Of a DNA stretch of 10,835 nucleotides, positions 1-6,603 are shown one piece after another (within the stretch, counting starts at the first letter, position 1; each line of letters opens with the position of its first letter). The translations under genes were made by a program, and so were the position numbers. The notes beneath the pieces are model-generated. The model ran no database searches and was not told the origin of the DNA. It saw nothing but the letters and a program-made list of their open reading frames with translations. This DNA is from Cohaesibacteraceae bacterium (lineage in GTDB: Bacteria > Pseudomonadota > Alphaproteobacteria > Rhizobiales > Cohaesibacteraceae). The stretch lies in contig JAESRR010000036.1 of assembly GCA_016764535.1 (NCBI GenBank), positions 1,515-12,349 on the forward strand, in the 5' to 3' direction.

Positions 1-45
1 TCTTTGTCTTCAATATGCCCCCCCCCAATTCGCATAATGATATTT

Positions 46-96
46 GGGATCTCATTCCCTTTTTTATCTTGACTGGGACTGAGTTCCCTTTATATT
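46..96 (+). promoter_or_regulatory. Promoter with two GGGA-N6-TCCC operator-like sites
   Basis: A sigma70-type promoter is visible: TTGACT at 69-74, a 16-base spacer, and TATATT at 91-96, which places the transcript start near 103. An imperfect dyad, GGGA-N6-TCCC followed by TTT, occurs twice, at 46-59 and 75-88, with 29 bases between the copies. One copy lies just upstream of the -35 and the other fills the spacer, where bound protein would block RNA polymerase. I infer control by a dimeric regulator. The XRE-type protein encoded at 1134-1514 is the obvious local candidate, but nothing in the sequence proves it. Confidence 0.6.
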
Positions 97-172
97 CGTG
101 TCAAACGACAGCAAATTCTGGATAACCAACCATGGCACGAAAACAGACCAATATAGCGATGGGAGAACGGTG

Positions 173-418
173 ATGGACATCACTCCCAATGGCTTTCTAA
201 GAGAAGCCAATGTCTACATTGAAGTCATCAATGACGCAGCCGAAGCCCATGCCGATCGCGTAGGAACAACCAATCCGGCTTCTCTGATTATGGCCTATGC
301 GGGGTTGATCCAGCTCCATCTCGCTGCGATCGATGTGATGGCTCAGAAAGTCGCAATGAGATCGATGGTAACGGAAACCATCTTCCGGGGTATTCATTCT
401 GATGGAGAGGTAAATTGA
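173..418 (+). CDS. Small hypothetical protein, first gene of the module
   Basis: An 81-residue protein that I do not recognise. It is mildly acidic, has no membrane segment or cysteine motif, and reads as mostly helical (EANVYIEVINDAAEAHAD, then AGLIQLHLAAIDVMAQKVAM). The frame is open from a GTG at 98, but that GTG lies upstream of the predicted transcript start near 103 and lacks a ribosome binding site. The ATG at 173 has GGGAGA at 161-166, six bases before it, so I chose it. The last codons overlap the TTG start of the HNH nuclease gene, so the two are probably translated together. Small orphan proteins of this kind are common beside HNH genes in prophages; that is context, not identification. 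Confidence 0.65.
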   Translation: MDITPNGFLREANVYIEVINDAAEAHADRVGTTNPASLIMAYAGLIQLHLAAIDVMAQKVAMRSMVTETIFRGIHSDGEVN

Positions 419-870
419 ACCCTTTCCCCAAACCTGTCGCCGCCCCTCTAAAAACCATACGCCGGGTCTTCACGCCAAAGACCAGGGCCGCTGCAGTGTC
501 GCGCGATAACGGCTTGTGCCAGGACTGCGATATTCACCTCACGACCGGCACGGTCGAATATGACCATGTGATTGCCTGTGGACTTGGTGGCGATAATGAT
601 CTCGGTAATTGTGCCTGCCTCTGCAAAGCATGCCACCGCGCGAAAACCGATCGTGATCAGGCAGCGATTGCCAAAACAAAACGCATTCACAACAAGTGCC
701 ATGACATCAGGACGCGCAAATATTGTGCGCAGAAGATCCGTAGCCGTGGTTTTCAGACCCGGATGACGAAGAGCTTCGACGGCACCGTTAAACGCCGCAC
801 AGCCAAACGTCGGCGATTGCCCATCACGCCCATTGATGACGAACCAACTGAATATGTTTCAGCCGCCTGA
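415..870 (+). CDS. HNH endonuclease
   Basis: A 151-residue HNH-family nuclease. The motif is complete: a zinc knuckle C35-x2-C38, then E48-Y49-D50-H51 (the metal/catalytic His), G58-G59-D60-N61-D62-L63 and N65, and a second knuckle C70-x2-C73 followed by H74. HNH nucleases of this size nick or cleave DNA with a single divalent metal; in phages they often assist terminase, in other elements they act in restriction or homing. The C-terminal 70 residues are very basic (KRRTAKRRRL) and probably bind DNA. The start is TTG at 415, overlapping the previous stop as TTGA, with GGAGAGG at 404-410 in front, so translation is coupled. No terminase or portal gene is present, so a packaging role is not supported here. 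Confidence 0.85.
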   Translation: MNPFPKPVAAPLKTIRRVFTPKTRAAAVSRDNGLCQDCDIHLTTGTVEYDHVIACGLGGDNDLGNCACLCKACHRAKTDRDQAAIAKTKRIHNKCHDIRTRKYCAQKIRSRGFQTRMTKSFDGTVKRRTAKRRRLPITPIDDEPTEYVSAA

Positions 871-900
871 CCTCCCCCTCTAAGGGTGGCTAACCCGGGG

Positions 901-925
901 GCGGGGTTTCCCCTCCCGTCCCCGC
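901..925 (+). other. GC-rich hairpin between HNH gene and membrane peptide
   Basis: GCGGGG at 901-906 pairs with CCCCGC at 920-925, in an extremely G/C-rich stretch of the 78-base gap after the HNH stop. It could be a processing or attenuation hairpin. No T-run follows directly, so a clean intrinsic terminator is not supported. Confidence 0.35.
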
Positions 926-948
926 TTTCTCTTTCAAAGGATCAAGAC

Positions 949-1086
949 ATGCTTACCAGAGAGAATATCAAATTTGCAGGCGCAACCCTTGGCTTTGTGA
1001 TCTGCGCAACGCTTGTGATCGTCATGGCGTTCGGGCTGGCAAACAGACTTTCTGTCGCGCACCTCATTGCGACTGCGGTTGTTTGA
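949..1086 (+). CDS. Single-span small membrane protein
   Basis: A 45-residue protein with one strong membrane segment, roughly residues 10-32 (FAGATLGFVICATLVIVMAF), and a short N-terminal tail carrying K and R. I do not recognise a family. The start at ATG 949 has AAAGGA at 936-941, seven bases upstream. A longer frame from 886 begins inside the GC-rich hairpin and lacks a binding site, so it is less likely. The gene sits between an HNH nuclease and an XRE regulator on the same strand. Tiny membrane proteins in such positions can be holin-like, toxin-like or structural, but nothing here separates those options. Confidence 0.6.
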   Translation: MLTRENIKFAGATLGFVICATLVIVMAFGLANRLSVAHLIATAVV

Positions 1087-1133
1087 GGTGCTGCATCAGA
1101 TCACCTTTTTCCCTTTGAAACGGAGTACTGAAA

Positions 1134-1514
1134 ATGAATAGACTGGATCCAGATCAAATTGACCTTGCAGTTGGTATGCGTATCAGGGAACGGCGAAATC
1201 ACCAGGGGCTTTCTCAAACTGCCCTTGCCGACATAGTGAGTGTTTCCTTCCAGCAAATTCAAAAGTACGAAAGCGGTGCTAACCGGGTGAGCGCAAGCCG
1301 GCTGGTCCACATTGCAGATGCATTGGAAGTTGCACCCGAGTTCTTTGTGACAGGCCTTGGCAATTCGGGAGAGACTGACGGCTACGAAATGCCGGTTGGT
1401 TATGTGGATATGGCCCGGACATCATGTGGCGCAGGTGTATTGCGAGACTGGCAACATATGAGCCGTCTGCAGCAGCAGGCGTTTGGCAATATCGCTACCG
1501 CTATCGTCACTTAA
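1134..1514 (+). CDS. XRE-family helix-turn-helix regulator
   Basis: A 126-residue DNA-binding protein. Residues 11-70 form a Cro/C1-type (XRE) domain: VGMRIRERRNHQGLSQTALA, then VSFQQIQKYESGANRVSASR as the recognition region, then LVHIADALEVAPEFFVTG, the usual last helix. The C-terminal part (about residues 75-126) is short and not a recognised sensor or protease domain. This layout is typical of small alphaproteobacterial and phage repressors that act as dimers. CGGAG at 1121-1125 lies eight bases before the ATG. It lies in the same direction as the HNH and membrane genes and probably shares their transcript. It may regulate the promoter at 69-96; this is inference from position. Confidence 0.88.
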   Translation: MNRLDPDQIDLAVGMRIRERRNHQGLSQTALADIVSVSFQQIQKYESGANRVSASRLVHIADALEVAPEFFVTGLGNSGETDGYEMPVGYVDMARTSCGAGVLRDWQHMSRLQQQAFGNIATAIVT

Positions 1515-1570
1515 TTGATTACAGGTTTCATGGGTTGTTTTGTGAAGCCATCACCATCCAGGTATTGATC

Positions 1571-1831
1571 ATGAACACAGCATTCCTATTGATGGCACAG
1601 TATGGCGGGCAAGCGATCATTCCGCTCGAAACAGTGGGCAAAGACTATTTTGACATGACCCGCGCCGTCTTCTTTCGAAAGATCAACGATGGTAAAATCA
1701 AGATACCTGTGGTGCGCATGGAGATGAGCCAGAAATGCGCGCGTGGTGTTCATATAGATGATCTTGCCAGATACCTCGACGAACGCCTTGCAGCAGCAAG
1801 GAAAGAACACGAAGCGCTGTTTGGTAGATAG
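1571..1831 (+). CDS. PrtN-family (pyocin activator-like) transcriptional activator
   Basis: An 86-residue protein with the hallmark start of the PrtN family, MNTAFLLMAQYGGQAIIPLE, followed by DYF, FFRKINDGKIKIPVVRMEMS and GVHIDDLARYLDE. PrtN activates pyocin genes in Pseudomonas by binding a box upstream of them; short homologues in rhizobial bacteria usually sit in prophage-like elements, often near an integrase, and their targets are mostly unknown. The ATG at 1571 gives the family-standard N-terminus, so a longer frame opening at 1424 inside the XRE gene is rejected. Only a weak AGG (1560-1562) precedes it. A frame-broken integrase lies 1.5 kb downstream on the same strand, consistent with one element. 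Confidence 0.85.
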   Translation: MNTAFLLMAQYGGQAIIPLETVGKDYFDMTRAVFFRKINDGKIKIPVVRMEMSQKCARGVHIDDLARYLDERLAAARKEHEALFGR

Positions 1832-1934
1832 TGTCCTGACGAATTTGAACTCCAAGCGAATTCGCAAACTTCACACTTACACTTTTTGGGTGCGCATTTA
1901 GAAAATTTCCCGGTATACTAATAGTTCATTCGCC

Positions 1935-1959
1935 TGAAATTGCAAAAATCTGCATTTCA
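1935..1959 (+). other. Weak hairpin in gap between PrtN and protease genes
   Basis: TGAAAT-T-GCA (1935-1944) pairs with TGCATTTCA (1951-1959) with one bulged base and a six-base loop, followed by AATTTT. It may end the PrtN transcript. The rest of the AT-rich gap from 1832 to 2020 shows a possible -10 (GATAAT, 1968-1973) but no matching -35. Confidence 0.3.
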
Positions 1960-2020
1960 AATTTTGGGATAATTGTAGCAACTTTAAGTCATTCACAATT
2001 TGAATATTAGGAGATTTCAG

Positions 2021-2923
2021 TTGTTTAGATCGATAATCAAATGCATTTGCTGCGCACTTTGCATTTCGTTCGCCAGCCAAACTTATGCTGGCAGTAGAAC
2101 TTTCCCAAGTATTGGTGCTCCAGCGTGGGTATGGTCGCCCAAAACTATTCCTGTCTGTTGGGAAAATTTGACGCCTAACCAGTCAGCCGAAGCTTCCTGG
2201 GTGAGAGATGCACTTCAACAAACCTGGGAACGACATTCACCCATCCAGTTCACCGGTTGGAGCATTTGCACCAATACACACAACGGCATTAGAATTCGGT
2301 TAGACGATAGCAATCCGCGATCCTATGTTGGCACCATCGTTGCTGGTAAAAAAAATGGAATGCACCTGAATTTTACGTTCCAACAGTGGAGCCCGATTTG
2401 CAGCCAATTGCGCCACAGAAAAAATTGTATCCAATCAATTGCGGTACATGAATTTGGGCATGCAATTGGACTATTCCATGAACAGGATCGACCAGACACA
2501 CCAGCAAGTTGCCAGGATCAGTATTTTACCGACCCCGTTTCAATGAATGTAGTCAGAAACTACGGTTACCTTATTGGTAAATATGATGCTCATTCCGTTA
2601 TGAACTACTGTGCTGCAAACGGCCCGGGAGACGGACTGACTCTTAGCCCAGGGGACATTCTGGGGGTTACGACTTTGTATGGATCGAAAGGTGATTTTCT
2701 ATACTGTGTCATCAGTGGGGACAGAGATGCAAGATGCTGTCGTTTCCTAAGCTCCCAAGAAAAATCGAAGGCAGCAGCATGCAATCCTGGCCAGAGCGTA
2801 CCGGAAATAGAACGCCTTTCATATTTCCAATTCTGCAAGGCTGCAGGAGAACCTCGATGCTGTGACCACCTAACACGGGCTCAGGCGAAAAAACACGCAC
2901 CACAACTTTGCCCACTAAATTAG
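2021..2923 (+). CDS. Secreted zinc metalloprotease (metzincin-like) with two C-terminal Cys repeats
   Basis: A 300-residue exported protein. Counting from the upstream TTG at 2000, the zinc site is HEFGHAIGLFHE (residues 150-161: H150, E151, H154, H160), followed by the Met-turn SVMNYC (M201). That is the metzincin signature HExxHxxGxxH, so it is probably a peptidase of the M10/M12 type. The signal peptide runs to about TYA-GS (residue 30). After the catalytic domain there are two similar segments: C236-x9-CC-x13-C261 and C279-x7-CC-x15-C304, each with RCC, then L-S/T and a lysine-rich helix. TTG 2021 has AGGAGA at 2009-2014 six bases upstream, whereas TTG 2000 has no binding site, so I prefer 2021. 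Substrate unknown. Confidence 0.85.
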   Translation: MFRSIIKCICCALCISFASQTYAGSRTFPSIGAPAWVWSPKTIPVCWENLTPNQSAEASWVRDALQQTWERHSPIQFTGWSICTNTHNGIRIRLDDSNPRSYVGTIVAGKKNGMHLNFTFQQWSPICSQLRHRKNCIQSIAVHEFGHAIGLFHEQDRPDTPASCQDQYFTDPVSMNVVRNYGYLIGKYDAHSVMNYCAANGPGDGLTLSPGDILGVTTLYGSKGDFLYCVISGDRDARCCRFLSSQEKSKAAACNPGQSVPEIERLSYFQFCKAAGEPRCCDHLTRAQAKKHAPQLCPLN

Positions 2924-2961
2924 GGTGGACTTGAATTAGCAAAAACGGAAATCCGAGAAGT

Positions 2962-2991
2962 TTCACCGGTTGACCAAATTCAACCGGTGAA
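2962..2991 (+). terminator. Perfect 12-bp hairpin downstream of the protease gene
   Basis: TTCACCGGTTGA (2962-2973) and TCAACCGGTGAA (2980-2991) form a perfect stem with a six-base loop, 39 bases after the protease stop. A-rich sequence follows on this strand rather than T, so termination would be imperfect. It could instead be a protein-binding dyad near the integrase. Confidence 0.5.
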
Positions 2992-3022
2992 CAAAAAACA
3001 CCATCAAAATCCAGTAATTCGG

Positions 3023-3061
3023 GATCAATTGATCAACAATTTACAACATCACTTACAACAT
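3023..3061. repeat. Palindrome GATCAATTGATC plus tandem TTACAACAT copies
   Basis: A perfect 12-base palindrome at 3023-3034 is followed by TTACAACAT at 3041-3049 and again at 3053-3061. The two copies are offset by 12 bases, close to one helical turn. Position ahead of an integrase gene fits arm-type or excisionase binding sites, but this is inferred. Confidence 0.4.
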
Positions 3062-3260
3062 GACACCTCGATATGAATCAACACGCTGATTTCATGTCGC
3101 TAAATTTCTCGGTCCGTCCAATCCATCATCGGTGCAACGGAGAATCTTGAAGCATTCAATTCGTTACTATATTCTTTGTTTTCAATATCTTGCATCAATT
3201 ATTCAATGTACTTATTTGATCGCATTTTACACGATTAATGATCATTTCAACCCGATTATT

Positions 3261-3315
3261 ACACCATGGTGTACTATTTCAATTCCATGGTGTACCGAAA
3301 TGGGGACTATTTCAA
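3261..3315. repeat. Palindrome and paired direct repeats at the integrase start
   Basis: ACACCATGGTGT (3261-3272) is a perfect palindrome. CCATGGTGTAC occurs at 3264-3274 and 3285-3295, offset by 21 bases (two helical turns). ACTATTTCAA occurs at 3273-3282 and 3306-3315. The last copy lies inside the first codons of the integrase. The layout suits an autoregulatory operator or an attachment-site core next to the recombinase gene. Confidence 0.45.
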
Positions 3316-4420
3316 AGCGAAAACGTCGCAACGGAACCAGCGCTTACAGAGCGCAGCTGCTTATAAAGCGTAATGGCATAATAATCCATCGCGAGTCGAG
3401 AACTTTTAACCTTAAAAGAAGTGCTGCTGAATGGTTGCGCCAGCGCGAAGCCCAGCTTGCCAAACCAGAAGTGCTGAACAAGGTAATCAACCCCGAAATA
3501 ACCCTGACGCATGTAATCAAGAGATACATTAGAGAAAGTGTCAACCACCTGGAAAAACCAAGGCCCAGGTGCTCTCAACGATTATGCGGGACTATGAAAT
3601 TTCTCAGATGAATTGTGCTGACATCAAAAGCCAGCACATAATTGAATTTGTCACCCAGCTGGGGGCGAGTGTGAAGCCGCAGACAGCAAGCACTTACGTA
3701 TCGCACCTCAGCTCGATATTTCAGTTGGCGAGACCGGCATGGGGCTATCCTCTTGACTATCAGGCTATAAAGGATGCCCAGCTTGTCGGACGCAAGATGG
3801 GGCTAACTGCCAAAAGCGACGCTCGAGACCGTCGACCAACTCTTTGTGAGCTTGATCGAATTCTGACCCACTTTGACAAAAGAAAATCCCGGCAATCCGC
3901 AGTGATCCCGATGCAGAATATCATTCTTGCTGCTATTTTTCTAACCCGACGTCTGGAAGAACTCACTCTGTTACGCTGGACTGATCTGGACATCGCCAAC
4001 AATCGTATTCTGGTACGGGATATGAAACATCCCGGTGCTAAAGCGGGCAACAATATCTATTGTAATATTTCGTTCCCGGGGATGCAAATCATCAACACCT
4101 TCAAAAAACAACATGATCGCATCATGCCATTTAACCATCGAAGCATTTCCAGCACATTCACCTGGGCATGCAAAACCCTGGACATTAAGGATTTGCGTTT
4201 TCATGATCTGCGTCATGACGGCATTTCGAGGCTATTTGAAATGGGAAAAACGATCCCGCAAGTCGCGACAGTATCAGGGCATCGAAGCTGGCAATCGCTA
4301 AGTCGTTACACCCATATTTTGCAATCCGGCGATAAATACGAAGATTGGCCGTGGATTAAGCGTTTGGGCAAATTGGAAGAAAGTTCTTCTTCAACTGAAA
4401 ACAGGTGCCTGTCTTCATAA
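3300..4420 (+). pseudogene. Tyrosine recombinase/integrase, frameshifted
   Basis: A site-specific tyrosine integrase split into two frames. The N-terminal part starts at ATG 3300 (MGTISKRKRRNGTSAYRAQL, an arm/core-binding type start) and continues to about LEK near 3561. The rest continues in another frame (ACC AAG GCC CAG GTG) and carries the full catalytic domain. Counting from 3569, the residues are R128 of RxxE, K153, H212-D-L-R215-H, H238 of SGHRSW and nucleophile Y248. One missing A in the run at 3553-3557 explains the break; repaired, the protein would be about 373 residues, normal for the family. Either a true inactivating mutation or a sequencing error. The frame open upstream to 3132 is not integrase-like. 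Confidence 0.85.
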
Positions 4421-4431
4421 CAGACACCTGT
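4401..4431 (-). terminator. Terminator hairpin shared by two convergent genes
   Basis: ACAGGTGCCTG (4401-4411) pairs with CAGACACCTGT (4421-4431), eleven positions with one C-A mismatch. Read on the - strand the stem is followed by TTTTC, a good intrinsic terminator for the RTX remnant. On the + strand it overlaps the integrase stop and has a poorer tail. Confidence 0.6.
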
Positions 4432-4437
4432 AATTTC

Positions 4438-5067
4438 CTAGCTCCACGTTGCTGACACAGCCATTTGAACTGACTGAGGCAATGTTGTTGCTGTGATGCC
4501 ACCATCTTCCGGAGTGAATCCGGCCATGGCATTTACAAGACCATTAACATTGGCAAATCCCGGTATGGAACTTCCTGCTTTAAAGTCCTTGATATGAGCG
4601 GAAAGACCATCACCTGTCGTGCCCGCATACCAGTTTTGGAGCGTTATACCTTCGGTCGATCCAATAACTTTTACATCCAGGTTACTACCGTTTCTGGAGA
4701 ACCAAAGCAGGTTTTGCGAAATTCCACCCTCGAAGTTGAAAGTATCGGCTCCCGCTATGTTGACATCGGCGCTGCCCAGATAGGTGTCATGGACATCGCC
4801 AAGACCGAAGTTATAGGTATCACTGATCAGCTCTCTATGGCTGGCGACAGATATTGCAAGTTCGAAAAGACTCCTGCCCTCGATGACGACACAAACCAGA
4901 ATTTGATAATTGCGTTGCTCGAGCCTGATGCGAATGCGCTCCAGTTGTTCAATGGCATGCGGACCGGTTGGACGACGAGGTACGCGCTTGAGAATGTGAG
5001 AGGTGGAGTTTATCCGTTCTTCAGGAGATCTTTCGCGCAGGCGGCCAACTCCTCCGGTATGAGCCAT
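4438..5067 (-). pseudogene. C-terminal remnant of an RTX-type calcium-binding protein, fused to foreign codons
   Basis: The last 128 residues (about 4438-4824) look like the end of a large secreted RTX protein. They hold repeat-like DTYNFGLGDVHDTY, then the related domain that closes such proteins: LLWFSRNGSNLDVKVIG, ITLQNWYAG, a linker, LVNAMAGFTP and a hydrophobic ATWS tail. RTX repeats bind calcium after type I export, and the C-terminus is the export signal. The first 80 or so residues (LKRVPRRPTGPHAIEQLERI and on) have no RTX character. The first codons overlap the end of the redoxin gene in another frame, and no ribosome binding site is clear. I read this as a rearrangement product in which the N-terminal bulk of the RTX gene is lost. 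Confidence 0.6.
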
Positions 5068-5519
5068 CCCTGCTTCGCCCTCACGATCCCTTTTCTGTCA
5101 ACCAAAAGTCCCAAGCACGACGCCGTACCGAAGCCTTCGTAGAGTGCATCATCCATCCCGTCGACGAAGTAGCGATATTCCGGTGTCCAGCCACGCCGCA
5201 TCAAGATCGCGAGTTCGAGGCGCTCCAGGACCTTCGTTGGCTGCCGATGAAGAATTCCCTCACGTTCATTGTCCGCGGTGACCCACTCTTTGCCCGCGTG
5301 CGGTGCCGGATCGATCTTCGGGTGCGCCTCTTTGCAATAGAGCACGCCGCGACCAAGTTGATCACCATGGCGTTCGAGAAGAGCTGTCAGCTTTGGAATT
5401 CGCGAGCGCGCAATCGGGCAGGTGAGCGATGCGCTCACCAGCACCGCCGGCCGGCCGTCCCAAAGGTTGGCGAGCAGCACTTCTCGACCCTCTTCGTCCA
5501 GTAACCTGACACTGGTCAT
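5010..5519 (-). CDS. Redoxin-fold protein, deiodinase-like
   Basis: A 169-residue thioredoxin-fold protein without signal peptide. PAVLVSASLTCPIARSRIP places a single active-site cysteine, C34, before proline. VLYCKEAHP (59-67) and YFVDGMDDALYEGFGTA (117-133) followed by LGLLVDRKGIV match bacterial relatives of the iodothyronine deiodinase/redoxin group, where the motifs are YIEEAHP and VDxMDDA. Such proteins are presumed thiol peroxidases or reductases; the bacterial substrate is usually unknown. ATG 5519 has AGGGGAAG just upstream at suitable distance. The gene is far richer in G/C than its neighbours (46 of 60 bases at 5401-5460), which points to separate acquisition. It and the VOC gene share a direction but are 120 bases apart. 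Confidence 0.72.
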   Translation of the reverse strand: MTSVRLLDEEGREVLLANLWDGRPAVLVSASLTCPIARSRIPKLTALLERHGDQLGRGVLYCKEAHPKIDPAPHAGKEWVTADNEREGILHRQPTKVLERLELAILMRRGWTPEYRYFVDGMDDALYEGFGTASCLGLLVDRKGIVRAKQGWLIPEELAACAKDLLKNG

Positions 5520-5596
5520 CGCTTCCCCTACGCCAGGTCCGTGGTGCCGTTACATGTCAAACCCGGTTAGAGATGAAATGGCAGTGCACCGAATGT

Positions 5597-5617
5597 CAGC
5601 TCTGCGAACAGAGCGCT
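5597..5617 (-). other. Tetraloop hairpin between VOC and redoxin genes
   Basis: GCTCTG-CGAA-CAGAGC at 5599-5614 is a perfect six-base stem with a CGAA loop, extended by CAG/CTG across a small bulge. It lies about 25 bases past the VOC stop on the - strand. No T-run follows, so termination is only possible. Confidence 0.3.
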
Positions 5618-5639
5618 GCTTATCCAAATAAACTGTTGG

Positions 5640-6092
5640 TCACGTCGCTGACCATTCAGGATCGTACGCCACCAGTTCAACTGTGTTTCCATCAGGATCG
5701 CGGGTAAAAATCCCACGCCACCCAATCCAATTGAACAATTTGACACTATAATCCTGACCGATCCGTTCATACCAATCCATTACTTCTTGTTGTTCTCCAT
5801 ACGGCAGTGACAGAGCAAGGTGGTGCAGTGACGACCCTGCTCCAATTTCAGGTAACTGATCCTCATCGCTATGTGTGCTGTTGGTTTCACGGTCATGGCG
5901 AAACAGTGCAAGCACACTGGTGTGACCGCCAAACCCTTCAGCAATCTTGAAAAATGTCACCCTGTCATCAACGTCTCCTGCAAGATGCTCTAACCCAATC
6001 ACCTCACCATAAAACTTCATCATTGCTTTCTTGTCTCGGCACCGGATCGCAATTTCGCCCAACGCCCGAACCTTAAATCCTCTATTTTCCAT
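5640..6092 (-). CDS. VOC-superfamily (glyoxalase-fold) protein
   Basis: A 150-residue protein with the paired beta-alpha-beta-beta-beta halves of the vicinal oxygen chelate fold. The first half contains LGEIAIRCRDKKAMMKFYGE and VIGLEH; the second contains SSLHHLALSL, a helix at VMDWYERIG, and the typical ending WRGIFTRDPDGNTVELVAYD. Likely metal ligands are H91 in the second half and E139 in VEL; the first-strand position has E13 instead of the usual His. Members include glyoxalases, extradiol dioxygenases and antibiotic-binding proteins, and the substrate here cannot be told. ATG 6092 has AAAGGA six bases upstream. It is in the same direction as the redoxin gene. A second, decayed VOC gene lies at 8050-8406. 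Confidence 0.85.
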   Translation of the reverse strand: MENRGFKVRALGEIAIRCRDKKAMMKFYGEVIGLEHLAGDVDDRVTFFKIAEGFGGHTSVLALFRHDRETNSTHSDEDQLPEIGAGSSLHHLALSLPYGEQQEVMDWYERIGQDYSVKLFNWIGWRGIFTRDPDGNTVELVAYDPEWSAT

Positions 6093-6266
6093 GTGTTATC
6101 CTTTCAATTTTTACATACTTGCAAAACCCGGGCTTAGGTGTTTGGTCCCTGCATTTGATGGTGTATTATATTCCGTTGAATGGAAGGACGCACTAAATCC
6201 ACCATATGACGATAGCAGCAATGCATATTGCGGAGAAAAAGATATGGGCGCAGCGGTCATATCGGG

Positions 6267-6348
6267 TTTGCGGCACCCATGGCTTATGCCGCAAAGCGCA
6301 TAAGTGAGATAAAAACCGAAGAACTATCGGTTCAAAAGTCGGACTTTC
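6267..6348. other. Non-coding stretch with competing hairpins
   Basis: TTTGCGGCA (6267-6275) pairs perfectly with TGCCGCAAA (6287-6295). The alternative pairing CTTATGC (6283-6289) with GCATAAG (6298-6304) uses some of the same bases, so only one can form. AACCGA/TCGGTT (6314-6332) and AAAGT/ACTTT follow. The surrounding gap, 6093-6876, contains no convincing gene. This could be a structured RNA or the remains of a mobile element. Confidence 0.35.
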
Positions 6349-6523
6349 TAAAAAAATCACAGCTTTGACTGGCGTTGAGCTAAAGCTAATGGGATCGAGC
6401 ACCTATGAAGGCTAACGCCTCTAATCGTTTGTTTTCCAATGTTTTTGAATCGCATAAGTCGTCATTATGGAAATTTTTTGAAAGTTGAAAACGGCAGGTT
6501 TGCAGTAGTTACGCGATTTTGAA

Positions 6524-6603
6524 AAAACCAATTTTCATATTGGCGGAATACTGTCATTTGGGATGTCGCTATACTCAACAGTTTTCTTAGAAAAATTGGT
6601 TTT
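6524..6603. repeat. Nested inverted repeat AAAACCAATTTT
   Basis: AAAACCAATTTT (6524-6535) and AAAATTGGTTTT (6592-6603) are a perfect 12-base inverted pair 56 bases apart. ACTGT (6550-6554) and ACAGT (6578-6582) nest inside. A nearby TATTGGC follows each arm (6539-6545 and 6611-6617). It may be a small element's ends or a long hairpin; no product is apparent. Confidence 0.4.

Noticed and set aside
18..26. Nine-C homopolymer as a phase-variation tract
   Set aside because: It lies outside any gene and upstream of the promoter core, so there is no evidence that its length matters.
98..172. Upstream GTG start for the first gene
   Set aside because: It lies before the predicted transcript start near 103 and has no binding site, while ATG 173 has GGGAGA in place.
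448..702. 84-codon frame on the - strand
   Set aside because: It is the antisense shadow of the HNH gene, whose zinc motif is unambiguous.
3132..3299. N-terminal extension of the integrase
   Set aside because: The residues are rich in I, Y and C and unlike an integrase start; the family-like sequence begins at ATG 3300 and this stretch holds DNA repeats.
4594..5142. 182-codon frame on the + strand
   Set aside because: It is antisense to the RTX remnant and redoxin gene, and its sequence has no recognisable motif.
5567..5770. 67-codon - strand frame with a hydrophobic end (FAELTFGALPFHL)
   Set aside because: It overlaps the end of the well-supported VOC gene in another frame and has no binding site.
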